From Hymenobacter metallicola (lineage in GTDB: Bacteria; Bacteroidota; Bacteroidia; Cytophagales; Hymenobacteraceae): a stretch of 64,000 nucleotides of DNA. The notes below the pieces were generated by a model. That model was not told the origin of the DNA. It did not search any database and was given only the letters and a program-made list of their open reading frames with translations. The DNA lies in NCBI RefSeq assembly GCF_004745645.1, contig NZ_SRMB01000001.1, positions 558,001-622,000 of the forward strand, given 5' to 3'. Below, piece after piece: positions 52,664 through 61,126 of this stretch (position 1 is its first letter; each line of letters begins with the position of its first letter). The position numbers and the translations under genes were made by a program.

Positions 52664-53079
52664 CCTACAGCCACCCGCAGCCGCTGCTCCACCTCGGGCG
52701 TTACGCGCTTGGGCCGCTGCGTAGCCGGGTCGAGCAATACCCACTGGGTTTCGGCCTCGCAGAGCAGCCCGCCGTCGGCTTCCCGCTCGATGCGCACAAA
52801 GCGCTGAGACTGGGCCCCGCGTACTTCGCCTATCCAAGTGGTGCAGCGCAGCTGTTCGCCCAGAAAGGCGGGTTTGTGGTAGCGCACCCGGTGTTCCATG
52901 ACCACCCAGATATACTGCTCCCGCTCACCCACCGGAAAGGCTGCATGCCAGTGGGCTGCCGCCGTGTCCTGCACAAACTGCACGTACTGTACATTGTTGA
53001 CGTGATTCAACTCGTCAATGTCGGACTCGACCACGGTAAGCAGGCGGGAGAAGCGGAAGGAGGCAGCGGAATTAGTCAT
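52660..53079 (-). CDS. Hotdog-fold acyl-CoA thioesterase (4HBT type)
   Basis: A 139-residue protein of the YbgC/4-hydroxybenzoyl-CoA thioesterase type: the opening VVESDIDELNHVNNVQYVQFVQDTA carries the catalytic Asp (D of DIDELNHVNN), followed by MEHRVRYHKPAFLGEQLRCTTWIGE. It hydrolyses acyl-CoA thioesters; chain specificity unknown. The start at 53079 (MTNSAAS) was preferred to 53109. It lies opposite the preceding exported-protein gene. Confidence 0.88.
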   Translation of the reverse strand: MTNSAASFRFSRLLTVVESDIDELNHVNNVQYVQFVQDTAAAHWHAAFPVGEREQYIWVVMEHRVRYHKPAFLGEQLRCTTWIGEVRGAQSQRFVRIEREADGGLLCEAETQWVLLDPATQRPKRVTPEVEQRLRVAVG

Positions 53080-53372
53080 GCGGGCAACGTCTGGGTTAGG
53101 CAAATGCAAGTACTGCTAAAAGGGGGCTCTGGTTAAACAATTGCCCCTAGCGTTCTGCTTCCGCAGCCGCCGCAAGGAACTAAGCTCGGCAATACTAGCC
53201 CCGTTTGCGCGCTTTTGGCCTGGTGTAACGTTGAGCTGTACAAAAAAATCTTTAAAAATCATCGGTTGATAAGTGCCGTTTGCAGCGTGTCAAGGCGGTT
53301 TTGTCGGCAAGGGTGGCGGGGCAAGCAGAACCTTGCACCAGGCGTAGGGTCAACCGTTACATCCGAAATGCG

Positions 53373-53380
53373 TACCTTTG
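53373..53380 (+). promoter_or_regulatory. -7 promoter element of the cold-shock gene
   Basis: TACCTTTG, preceded by GAAATGCG, matches the Bacteroidota element. It gives a leader of about 100 bases before the cold-shock ORF. A second copy of nearly the same extended motif (GAAATACGTACCTTTG) precedes the helicase gene at 54 kb. The stretch 53080-53372 upstream shows no gene. Confidence 0.5.
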
Positions 53381-53487
53381 GTTCAAGTTTAAGATAATGT
53401 GCTTCATCTATTCTGTTATTCGTTCTGCGAAGAGCTGCATCAGATTGCATGGCCACTTTGCTTGAATGACATCCATACAATATCCTC

Positions 53488-53679
53488 ATGCAAACAGGAA
53501 CAGTAAAATTCTTCAATGACACCAAGGGCTTTGGTTTCATTAAATCTGACGAAAACGGTCAGGACATCTTCGTGCACGTAAGCGACCTGATCGACGAAAT
53601 TCGCGAGAACGACAAAGTGCAATTCGACGTTGCACAGGGCCGCAAAGGCCTGAACGCCGTAAAGGTGTCGTTGGTGTAA
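53488..53679 (+). CDS. Cold-shock protein (CspA family)
   Basis: A 63-residue single cold-shock domain: GTVKFFNDTKGFGFI (RNP1) and DIFVHVSDL (RNP2), with full-length typical sequence ending NAVKVSLV. It binds single-stranded nucleic acid and acts as an RNA chaperone. The long leader of about 100 bases is common for cold-inducible csp genes. A clear terminator follows. The DEAD-box helicase 470 bp downstream may be co-regulated. Confidence 0.95.
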   Translation: MQTGTVKFFNDTKGFGFIKSDENGQDIFVHVSDLIDEIRENDKVQFDVAQGRKGLNAVKVSLV

Positions 53680-53714
53680 ATCACCTTATTCACTTCTCGC
53701 AAGTGAAACAGAAA

Positions 53715-53738
53715 AGCCTGCCTTGTGCAGGCTTTTTT
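53715..53738 (+). terminator. Terminator of the cold-shock gene
   Basis: AGCCTGC (53715-53721) pairs with GCAGGCT (53727-53733), followed by a T-run. Confidence 0.8.
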
Positions 53739-53962
53739 GCGTTTAGGCCAGATCAAATAGCATCTTGACAGCCAATGGTATAGCAGATATATCTCTATAC
53801 TGTCGAACTTCTATTGCTGGCTCCCTGTTACAGCCAACTCAGCCGGAACAGGCAGCAGATAGCTGCTGAAAATTCAGCTCGGCTGGATCAATCAATTCGT
53901 TTTAAAAAGGAATAAGAGTAGCTAAAAATGCCTGTCTGGTATCTTTTCTCGCGGGAAATACG

Positions 53963-53970
53963 TACCTTTG
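53963..53970 (+). promoter_or_regulatory. -7 promoter element of the DEAD-box helicase
   Basis: TACCTTTG with upstream GAAATACG. The resulting leader of about 175 bases before the ATG at 54149 is unusually long and may fold, as for cold-induced RNA helicases. Confidence 0.5.
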
Positions 53971-54148
53971 CAGCCGCATTGAGAACGGCCATGTTCCGCG
54001 CAGCATAGGCTGCAGTAATCTAATAGGCTGGCCGCCTTCGTCTTCCGTCCGTTGCTTCCGTCGCTTGTCGTTGTTGTTGAGTGGGAGAGGAACGTCGCTG
54101 AATCCGCTGTTTTCAGAGCTAGTGTCTCCCATTCCATCTAACATAGAC

Positions 54149-56113
54149 ATGGAAAAAGTAAAATTTGAAGAGTTAAATCTCTCCGAGGAACTGCAGCGCG
54201 CCATTGCTGAGCTCGGCTACGAAGAAGCATCTCCCATCCAAACGGCCGCCATTCCGGTTCTGCTCGAAGGCAAGGACGTGATTGGCCAGGCCCAGACGGG
54301 TACCGGTAAAACCGCCGCTTTCGGCATTCCCGCCGTGGAAGGCGTTGATACCAACAACCGCGCCGTGCAGGTGCTGATCTTGTGCCCCACCCGTGAACTG
54401 GCGGTGCAGGTTTCGGGCGAAATTCAGAAACTGGGCAAGTACAAGCGGGGTTTGGCCGTCGTGCCGATCTACGGTGGCCAGAGCTACGACCGGCAGTTCC
54501 AGGCCCTGGAGCGCGGCGTGCAGATCGTCATTGGTACGCCCGGCCGGGTAATGGACCACCTGGAGCGTGGCACCCTAAAGCTGGACCAGGTAAAGAAAAT
54601 CATCCTCGATGAGGCCGACGAAATGCTCGACATGGGCTTCCGCGACGACATCGAAGTGGTACTGAGCAAAATGCCCGAAGACCGCCAGACGGTGTTCTTC
54701 TCGGCTACGATGAGCAAGCCGATTATGGAGCTCACCAAAAAGTACCAGACCAACCCGCAGATCGTAAAAGTCAATCATCAGGAACTGACTGTTACGAACA
54801 TCGAGCAGATGTACTACGAGGTGCGCAACCCGATGAAGAAGGACGTATTGTCCCGTATCATCGACATGTACAACCTCAAGTCGACCATCGTCTTCTGCAA
54901 CACGAAGCGCATGGTAGACGAGTGCGTGGCCGAATTGCAGGCCCGTGGCTACTTCGCCGACGGTTTGCACGGCGACATGGGCCAGCAGCAGCGCCAGAAC
55001 ACCCTCGACAAGTTCCGTAAGGGCACGCTCGAAATCCTGGTTGCTACCGACGTAGCCGCCCGTGGTATCGACGTGGAAAACGTGGAAGCCGTTGTGAACT
55101 ACGATCTGCCTGCCGACGAGGAGTACTACGTGCACCGCATCGGCCGCACGGGCCGCGCCGGCAAGCTGGGCAAGGCCTTCACCTTCGTGAGTGGCCGCGA
55201 CATCTACAAGCTGCGCGACATCATGCGCTACACCAAAGCCAACATCAAGCAGGAGCGTATTCCTTCGTTTGAAGATGTGTCGGAGGTAAAAACCACGCTG
55301 TTCCTGGCTCAGATCAAAGAAATCATTGAGAAAGGCAAGCTGGAGAAATACGTAGCCCGCGTGCAGCGTCTGCTCGATCAGGAAGAGGACATCACGTCGT
55401 TGGACGTGGCGGCCGCCCTGCTCCGTATGACGATGAAGGAAGACAAGCAGGCCGAGAAAAGCCTGGAAGCCGGCCGCCAGCAAGGCGCCGTGCGCCCCGG
55501 CTTCACCCGCCTCTTCGTCACGATGGGTAAGAAGGACCGGGTTCATCCCCGCGACATCGTGGACCTGATTGCCGAAAATACCGCCCTGACCGGCAGCAAA
55601 GTCGGCGACATTGCCCTCTACGACAAGTTCAGCTTCGTGGAAGTGCCTTCGGAGTTTGCCGAGGAAATCACGACCAAGCTGGGCCGCACCTCGATTCAGG
55701 GGCGCCCCGTGTCGTTCAACATTGCCACGCCCCGCCAGGAAGGTGATGCGCAGCAGGAAGGCAACACCCGGGGGCCCGGCGGCTTCGGGGGCGGTGAAGA
55801 CCGGCCACGTCGCAACTTCGGGGAGCGGCGCGAAGGGGGCTTCGGCGGCAACCGCGGCGGCAGCTACGGCGAGCGACGCGAAGGTGGCTTCAACCGCGGG
55901 GGCAGCTCCTACGGCGGCAACCGGGAAGGTGGCTACCGCGGTGGTAACAGCGGCGGCAGCTCCTACGGCGGGGGCTACAAAGGCAACCGCGACGGGGGCA
56001 GCTCCTACGGTGGTGGTTATAAGGGCAAGCGCGACAACGACGGTGGCGGCTTCCGCGGCGGCAACCGCAGCGAAGGTCCGGCCCCCCGGCCGCGGCAGGA
56101 CTACGACGAATAG
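54149..56113 (+). CDS. DEAD-box RNA helicase with DbpA-like domain and Gly/Arg tail (DeaD/CsdA-like)
   Basis: A 654-residue helicase. Core motifs: IQTAAIPVLLEGKDVIGQAQTGTGKTAAF, PTRELAVQ, LDEADEMLDMGF, FFSATMS, VFCNTKRMVDE, ATDVAARGIDV and HRIGRTGRAG. A DbpA-type RNA-binding domain follows (FVTMGKKDRVHPRDIVDLIAENTALTGSKVGDIALYDKFSFVEVP). The last 110 residues are a repetitive Gly/Arg/Ser/Tyr tail with RGG and SYGG units, typical of Bacteroidota DeaD. It unwinds RNA in cold and ribosome assembly. It follows the cold-shock gene and has a long leader. Confidence 0.94.
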   Translation: MEKVKFEELNLSEELQRAIAELGYEEASPIQTAAIPVLLEGKDVIGQAQTGTGKTAAFGIPAVEGVDTNNRAVQVLILCPTRELAVQVSGEIQKLGKYKRGLAVVPIYGGQSYDRQFQALERGVQIVIGTPGRVMDHLERGTLKLDQVKKIILDEADEMLDMGFRDDIEVVLSKMPEDRQTVFFSATMSKPIMELTKKYQTNPQIVKVNHQELTVTNIEQMYYEVRNPMKKDVLSRIIDMYNLKSTIVFCNTKRMVDECVAELQARGYFADGLHGDMGQQQRQNTLDKFRKGTLEILVATDVAARGIDVENVEAVVNYDLPADEEYYVHRIGRTGRAGKLGKAFTFVSGRDIYKLRDIMRYTKANIKQERIPSFEDVSEVKTTLFLAQIKEIIEKGKLEKYVARVQRLLDQEEDITSLDVAAALLRMTMKEDKQAEKSLEAGRQQGAVRPGFTRLFVTMGKKDRVHPRDIVDLIAENTALTGSKVGDIALYDKFSFVEVPSEFAEEITTKLGRTSIQGRPVSFNIATPRQEGDAQQEGNTRGPGGFGGGEDRPRRNFGERREGGFGGNRGGSYGERREGGFNRGGSSYGGNREGGYRGGNSGGSSYGGGYKGNRDGGSSYGGGYKGKRDNDGGGFRGGNRSEGPAPRPRQDYDE

Positions 56114-56168
56114 ATGCTAGCATAGGAGGCGGGTAGGGCTTTGGTCATACCCACCGCTTACGGTATAC

Positions 56169-56204
56169 AAAAAAGGCCCCGCCGGATTACGGCGGGGCCT
56201 TTTT
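56169..56204. terminator. Strong bidirectional terminator
   Basis: A 10-bp G/C-rich stem (56175-56184 with 56190-56199), loop GATTA, flanked by A- and T-runs, between the convergent helicase and DUF2383 genes. Confidence 0.9.
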
Positions 56205-56219
56205 ACGTTTAAGACGCGC

Positions 56220-56672
56220 TTACTTCGAAGCCGAGGCATCGCGCAAGGAGCGAATTTCGTTGTGGGCTGCTTGAATGCCCTGGTATTGCTTTTCGATAAT
56301 GGTCTTGAGCTGGCCGGGCAGTCCTTCCGCTTTCAAAGCCGTCTGGTAAGCTTTTACGGCGTAATCTTCGCCCCGCTCGCACTCGTTTAGAATGCTTTCC
56401 CGGCTCTTGCTGGTAATGGCGGCTTTGAGGTTAATAAAGGCGCGGTGGATGGTGCCCGTTACGGAGCTTTCCTCGTCGGCCTTCAGGTTGAGCTGGTGCA
56501 TCTGGTCTTCCAGCTCGGTCAGGAAACCGTCGCGCTGCACGGCATATTTCTTAAATACCTGCTTCAGGTCATGGTCCTCAACGTCGGCAGTGGCAGTAGA
56601 GTAGCCTTTTTCGCCGTCTTTGAGGGTTTCGAGCAATTCGTTCAGCAGGGCTTGGGTTGCTTTGGCTTCCAT
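56220..56672 (-). CDS. PA2169/DUF2383-family four-helix bundle protein
   Basis: A 150-residue all-helical protein (LLNELLETLKDGEKGYSTATADVEDHDLKQVFKKYAVQRDGFLTELEDQMHQL). Its length and pattern match the PA2169/DUF2383 family of ferritin-like four-helix bundles, often stress related. No catalytic role is known. It stands alone and ends at the shared terminator. Confidence 0.85.
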   Translation of the reverse strand: MEAKATQALLNELLETLKDGEKGYSTATADVEDHDLKQVFKKYAVQRDGFLTELEDQMHQLNLKADEESSVTGTIHRAFINLKAAITSKSRESILNECERGEDYAVKAYQTALKAEGLPGQLKTIIEKQYQGIQAAHNEIRSLRDASASK

Positions 56673-56846
56673 GAGAGTGGGTCAGTAGATTATGTGTAGT
56701 AGAAACAAAGGTTGTGTCTCTCTTTACTGCCGGGACGGTCGTAGGGTTGCAATAAGCGGGGAAGCCTGCTTTAATTAAATGCTATTGGATGAGGAAAAAA
56801 TAGAATTCATCGGGCTGGTACATACGCACAACCCCACGGCTGCCGG

Positions 56847-58088
56847 CTAGCCCTGGCTCATGGCCTGCCCGGCCAAAAAGCCGGTGGTCCAGGCGGCCTG
56901 AAAGTTGAAGCCCCCGGTGATGCCGTCAATGTCGAGCACCTCGCCGGCGAAGTGCAGTCCCGGGACCAGGCGGCTTTCCATGGTTTTCATGTTGACTTCG
57001 CCCAGTACGACACCGCCGCAGGTCACAAATTCCTCCTTAAAGGTCGTTTTGCCGCGCACGGCCAGCGGCATGCGCAATAGCAGTTCTATCAGGCGGTTCT
57101 GGGGCTTGGCGGGCAACTCGCTCCAGCGGGTTTCGGCCCCAATGCCGGCCTGCTCGACCAAAGCCCTCCACAGCCGTTGGGGCAGGCCAAACAGCGGGTT
57201 GACCAGCACCACTTTCTTTCCGTTTTCATCCCGGAAGGTGTGCAGCCACTGGCGCAGGGTTTCCTCATTATAGGTTGGAATCCAGTTGACCAGGGCGGTA
57301 CCCGTGTAGCTAAGCTCGTGCAGGCGCCGGGCGCCCCAGGCGGAGAGCTTGAGCACGGCCGGTCCGCTGACGCCCCAGTGCGTGATTAGCAGCGGGCCTT
57401 CGTAATCGAGCTTTTCGCCGGCAATAACCACCCGCGCGTGGGGTACGCTCACGCCCATCAGCTCTTTGAGCGGCGACTCGGGTACGTTGAAGGTAAACAA
57501 CGAGGGCACGGGTTCGGCAATGGTGTGGCCCAGCTGCCGCAGCCAGTCGTAACCCTCGGTTTTGGGTACGCCCCCGGTGGCAATGAGCAGCCGTTGGGCC
57601 GTTATCGTTTGGGCGTGGGCGCCGGTGAGCTGCACCTGGAAGCCGCCCTCGGGCAGGGGCGCAAATGCCTCGGCACTCGTGTTAAGCAGGATCTGCACGC
57701 CGGCTTGGCGGGCCGCTTCCAACAGGCACTGGGCAATGGTTTCGGAGGAGTCGGTGGTAGGAAACATCCGGCCGTCGGCCTCAGTCTTGAGCTCCACGCC
57801 GCGCTGGGCAAACCACCGGACGGTATCCTGGGCACCGAACTGCTGAAAAGGCTCCTTGAGCTTTTTGCCACCCCGTGGGTAGTGCTGCACCAGCTGAGCG
57901 GCCGAAAAACAGGCGTGCGTCACATTGCAGCGCCCCCCGCCCGATACGCGCACTTTGCTCAGCAGCTTGCCCGTTTTTTCTACCAAGTATACGCGGGCGG
58001 CCGGGTTGGCCTCCGCGCAGCTGATGGCCCCAAAAAAGCCGGCTGCCCCGCCCCCCAGCACCACTACCGTCGGTTTCGTCGTATTCAC
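56847..58088 (-). CDS. HI0933/BaiN-family NAD(P)/FAD flavoprotein
   Basis: A 413-residue flavoprotein, GTG start. N-terminal VVVLGGGAAGFFGAISCAEANPAARVYLVEKTGKLLSKVRVSGGGRCNVTHAC carries the FAD-binding site and the KxxxSGGGRCN signature of HI0933. The region LLIATGGVPKTEGYDWLRQLGHTI and the C-terminus VTCGGVVLGEVNMKTMESRLVPGLHFAGEVLDIDGITGGFNFQAAWTTGFLAG complete the family. A TATCTTTG promoter element (58101-58094, minus strand) lies only six bases upstream of the start codon, so the message would be nearly leaderless. Confidence 0.9.
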   Translation of the reverse strand: MNTTKPTVVVLGGGAAGFFGAISCAEANPAARVYLVEKTGKLLSKVRVSGGGRCNVTHACFSAAQLVQHYPRGGKKLKEPFQQFGAQDTVRWFAQRGVELKTEADGRMFPTTDSSETIAQCLLEAARQAGVQILLNTSAEAFAPLPEGGFQVQLTGAHAQTITAQRLLIATGGVPKTEGYDWLRQLGHTIAEPVPSLFTFNVPESPLKELMGVSVPHARVVIAGEKLDYEGPLLITHWGVSGPAVLKLSAWGARRLHELSYTGTALVNWIPTYNEETLRQWLHTFRDENGKKVVLVNPLFGLPQRLWRALVEQAGIGAETRWSELPAKPQNRLIELLLRMPLAVRGKTTFKEEFVTCGGVVLGEVNMKTMESRLVPGLHFAGEVLDIDGITGGFNFQAAWTTGFLAGQAMSQG

Positions 58089-58118
58089 AAAGGCAAAGAT
58101 AACCCTTGAATTCGCGAC

Positions 58119-58967
58119 TTAGCAGTAGGGCAGCGCCGCCAGCAGATCGTCGTGTTGAAATTCGTAGCCGACCGTCTGCCGAATCAGGCTGCTGTCGATG
58201 GTTTTGCCGCCGGCTGATTCGGGCTGAAAAACCGGGGCTGGCAACCCCAGCTGCTGGGCCGCCGCGCGGTAGAACTCCCGGCGGGGCAGGTGCTGGGCCG
58301 CGCTGGCATTGAAGGTATAGCCCCAGTGCTGCTGCTGAATAATGCTGAGGAGGAGGCCGATACAGTCGTGAAGGTGAATCAGATTGACGGGTGCATCCCC
58401 GTTGGGAACGGCCTGGCGGCCGGCCAGAAAACGGCCGGGGGGGCGTTCCGGTCCGATCAGGCCACTGAGCCGTACCACCGTAGTTTGCCACTGGCCCTGG
58501 GCCGAAGTGAACTGCCCTTCGGCCCGGAGCAAATCCGAAGTAGCCTCGGCCGAAGCTACGGCATCGGCTTCGGTCATGCAGCGGGGCTCGTCGGGATACA
58601 CGCTGGTCGAGCTGACGAACAGCACGTGCTTGACCCCGGCGGCGGCTACGGCGCTGCCGACGGGGCGCAGCAGGGCCGGATAGCCGCCCGCGCCGGCTTT
58701 GCTGGGCGGAATGTTCAGGACCAAGACCTCGACGCCGGTCAGCATGACCCGCAGCGTATCGGCATCGGTGGCGCTAAAATCAGGGCCTAGCTGCAACAGA
58801 TAGGGCGTAATACCGGCGTCGCGCAGCGTGAGCAATTGCATGGGCGTCGTGGTAGAGCCTACTACGGGGTAGCCGGCCGCAACCAGGCTTTTGGCCAAGG
58901 GCAAGCCCAGCCAGCCGCAGCCCAGCACGGCAACAGAAGGAAGAGAGGGAGAGGAAGGAGCCGTCAT
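58119..58967 (-). CDS. NAD(P)-binding epimerase-like protein (YeeZ-like SDR)
   Basis: A 282-residue extended short-chain dehydrogenase-like protein. The nucleotide-binding N-terminus VAVLGCGWLGLPLAKSLVAAGYPVVGSTTTP and VKHVLFVSSTSVYPDEP, then VVRLSGLIGPERPPGRFLAGR and VNLIHLHDCIGLLLSII, match YeeZ-like NAD-dependent epimerase/dehydratase family proteins. No canonical YxxxK; function unknown. The start at 58967 (MTAPSSPS) was preferred to 59027. It is divergent from the SDR gene at 59 kb and lies 30 bp from the flavoprotein gene. Confidence 0.82.
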   Translation of the reverse strand: MTAPSSPSLPSVAVLGCGWLGLPLAKSLVAAGYPVVGSTTTPMQLLTLRDAGITPYLLQLGPDFSATDADTLRVMLTGVEVLVLNIPPSKAGAGGYPALLRPVGSAVAAAGVKHVLFVSSTSVYPDEPRCMTEADAVASAEATSDLLRAEGQFTSAQGQWQTTVVRLSGLIGPERPPGRFLAGRQAVPNGDAPVNLIHLHDCIGLLLSIIQQQHWGYTFNASAAQHLPRREFYRAAAQQLGLPAPVFQPESAGGKTIDSSLIRQTVGYEFQHDDLLAALPYC

Positions 58968-59077
58968 GAGAGGCCAAAGGTGGGAAAAAATCCTTCTTCT
59001 CGTTTTACTTGGGGGCAAAGCCAACAATTACCGTTCTTGCAGCTTTCCCATCCTTCCCTTATTACTTCCCCCTTTCT

Positions 59078-59953
59078 ATGCCTGCCTACTCTCAACCCAT
59101 GCTCCGCGACAACGCCCTGCAGGGCAAAACCATCGTTGTAACCGGCGGCGGTACCGGCCTGGGCCGGGCCATGACCACGTATTTTCTGCAACTGGGTGCC
59201 AACGTGACCATAAGCAGCCGCAAGCTCGACGTGCTGGAAAAAACGGCTGAAGAGCTGCGCCAGCAAACCGGGGGCAACGTGCTGGCCGTGCAGTGCGACG
59301 TGCGCAAGTACGAGGAGGTAGAGCACATGCTGCAGCGCACCATCGACGAGTTTGGCGGCGTCGACGTGCTGCTCAACAACGCGGCCGGCAACTTCATCAG
59401 TCCCACCGAGCGCCTCTCGCACAAGGCCTTCGACGTGATTGTCGACATCGTGCTGCGCGGCTCCTATAACTGCACCCTGGCCTTCGGCAAGCGCTGGATT
59501 GCCGACCAGAAGCCCGGTACGATTCTCAACATCGTCACGACCTATGCTTCCGTGGGCTCGGCCTACGTGGTGCCTTCGGCCGCGGCCAAAGCGGGCGTGC
59601 TCGCCATGACCCGCTCGTTGGCCGTGGAATGGGCCAAGTACGGGATTCGCTCCAACGCCATTGCTCCCGGTCCATTCCCAACGGAAGGCGCCTGGAGCCG
59701 CCTGTTTCCGGCCCCGCTGGCCCAGAAGCTGGATCCGGCCGCTTCCGTGCCCCTTAAGCGCGTGGGTGAGTACCAAGAACTGGCCAACCTGGCGGCTTAT
59801 CTCGTGTCCGACTTCTCGGCTTATGTCAATGGTGAAGTAGTAACCATCGACGGGGGCGAGTGGCTAAACGGTGCCGGCGAATTCAACAAGCTGGAGCTGA
59901 TTCCGGCCCCGATGTGGGACGAAATCGAAAAAGCCATGCGCGGGAATCGCTAA
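59078..59953 (+). CDS. SDR oxidoreductase, 2,4-dienoyl-CoA reductase-like
   Basis: A 291-residue Rossmann enzyme: TGGGTGLGRAMTTYFLQLGANVTISSRK, DVLLNNAAGNFISPTERLS, and PGRFN-type C-terminus SDFSAYVNGEVVTIDGGEWL. The active site has SAAAK (Ser then Lys) where ordinary SDRs have YxxxK, which is the arrangement of mitochondrial-type 2,4-dienoyl-CoA reductase; NNAAGNFISP is also that family's signature. It would help beta-oxidise polyunsaturated fatty acids. The start at 59078 is used; 59099 is an alternative. Confidence 0.85.
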   Translation: MPAYSQPMLRDNALQGKTIVVTGGGTGLGRAMTTYFLQLGANVTISSRKLDVLEKTAEELRQQTGGNVLAVQCDVRKYEEVEHMLQRTIDEFGGVDVLLNNAAGNFISPTERLSHKAFDVIVDIVLRGSYNCTLAFGKRWIADQKPGTILNIVTTYASVGSAYVVPSAAAKAGVLAMTRSLAVEWAKYGIRSNAIAPGPFPTEGAWSRLFPAPLAQKLDPAASVPLKRVGEYQELANLAAYLVSDFSAYVNGEVVTIDGGEWLNGAGEFNKLELIPAPMWDEIEKAMRGNR

Positions 59954-59994
59954 AGCCGCTTGCCTTTGCTAGATAAAGTTGTACTGTTGTGCTT

Positions 59995-60019
59995 GGAGAG
60001 CAGCAAATAGCTGCTCTCC
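59995..60019 (+). terminator. Hairpin after SDR gene
   Basis: A perfect 10-bp stem (59995-60004 with 60010-60019) and AAATA loop, without a T-run, so its role as terminator is uncertain. Confidence 0.4.
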
Positions 60020-60049
60020 ACTATTCCTGCCCTCTTATCTGACCCAACT

Positions 60050-60481
60050 ATGAAAACATCTTCTACTGATGCTGATCAGCCCCGCTCGGGGCTGGAGAAA
60101 ACGACCATTCCGCTGAAAGAAGCCCAGGAGCGGGTAAAGTGGTGGCTGCACGCCGCCGGAAAAATGCCCCCGTTCAAAGACGACCCTGGCGCTGTCCCCC
60201 GCGCCATTTTCATCAAGCTGGAGGACATTTCGGAACTGATGGCGGCTTATCCTGATATCAAAGGCATCCGAGTGTATTTTGGCTTGAACGAGAAAGGCAG
60301 CACTGAAATCACCGGGTTGGTCGTCCCCGTCATTCAGATGGAAGACCACACCTACCAGGACCGTATCCGGGGCGGAGACGACCCCGAAAAAACGGCCGTT
60401 TACGACTTTACGGCGCCCTGCCCGATTTACTGCGACACGGCCAGTGAACTGTACGTGCCCTACGACGGGAACAATAGCTGA
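60050..60481 (+). CDS. Small conserved-looking cytoplasmic protein, unknown
   Basis: A 143-residue protein with no signal peptide or membrane segment. It starts MKTSSTDADQPRSG, then EAQERVKWWLHAAGKMPPFKDDPGAVPRAIFIKLEDISELMAAYPDIKGIRVYFGLNEKG, ending in a Cys-containing segment FTAPCPIYCDTASELYVPYDG. I do not recognise it. It lies 12 bp before the membrane protein of the two-component operon and may be its first gene. Confidence 0.6.
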   Translation: MKTSSTDADQPRSGLEKTTIPLKEAQERVKWWLHAAGKMPPFKDDPGAVPRAIFIKLEDISELMAAYPDIKGIRVYFGLNEKGSTEITGLVVPVIQMEDHTYQDRIRGGDDPEKTAVYDFTAPCPIYCDTASELYVPYDGNNS

Positions 60482-60493
60482 GCGTAGGCACTA

Positions 60494-61126
60494 ATGGGCG
60501 CATTTTATGTTGGCGTTTTGTTGCCAGCATCCGTCCTGATTCCTCTGGGCGTAGGGGCTTATACGCGCGCCTACGCCCAGCCGGGTCTGCAGAGCATCTA
60601 CCTGTATCTGGTGGTAGGGGGCATTACCAATGTGGTAGCGCGGGCCGTGGGGGCGGCGCACCTGAACAACCTGCCGCTGCTCCACATCTATACCATTCTG
60701 GAGTTGCTCTTGCTGCTGCGCTACTACCGCACCCTGGTCCGGGGCAAGTACGTGGTGCTGGGAATCCAGGCCTTATACTGGCTTTTTCCCGTGCTAGCGG
60801 TGCTCAACTTTCTGCTGCTACAGAGCATTTTCACGTTTAATTCCTACCCGCGCGCCCTGGCCTCGGTTATCGTGGTGGGCCTGAGCCTGCATTTCTTTTT
60901 CCGGGAAGAGGGAAGCTTTTCGGCCAACCAAGCCAACCGCTGGATTAACGTAGGCCTGCTGCAATACTTTGGCAGCGCGGCGTTTATGTTCGCCTTTTCC
61001 AATATTATCTACCAGCACGTCAGTCCGCAGGGGCAGAACGTGCTGGGTATTACCCACGCTACGCTCGTGCTACTGATGTATCTGTTATTTGCTCTAGGCT
61101 TTTTTTATGCTCGCCCAAGCCGATAA
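60494..61126 (+). CDS. Seven-helix membrane protein of a two-component operon
   Basis: A 210-residue membrane protein with about seven helices, including YLYLVVGGITNVVARAVGAAHLNNLPLLHIYTILELLLLLRYYRTLV and ASVIVVGLSLHFFFREEG. Many Bacteroidota NarL-type systems have a similar gene upstream of the kinase; a sensory or accessory role is inferred. Its end overlaps the kinase start by 20 bp. The order (small protein, membrane protein, kinase, regulator) suggests one transcript. Confidence 0.75.
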   Translation: MGAFYVGVLLPASVLIPLGVGAYTRAYAQPGLQSIYLYLVVGGITNVVARAVGAAHLNNLPLLHIYTILELLLLLRYYRTLVRGKYVVLGIQALYWLFPVLAVLNFLLLQSIFTFNSYPRALASVIVVGLSLHFFFREEGSFSANQANRWINVGLLQYFGSAAFMFAFSNIIYQHVSPQGQNVLGITHATLVLLMYLLFALGFFYARPSR

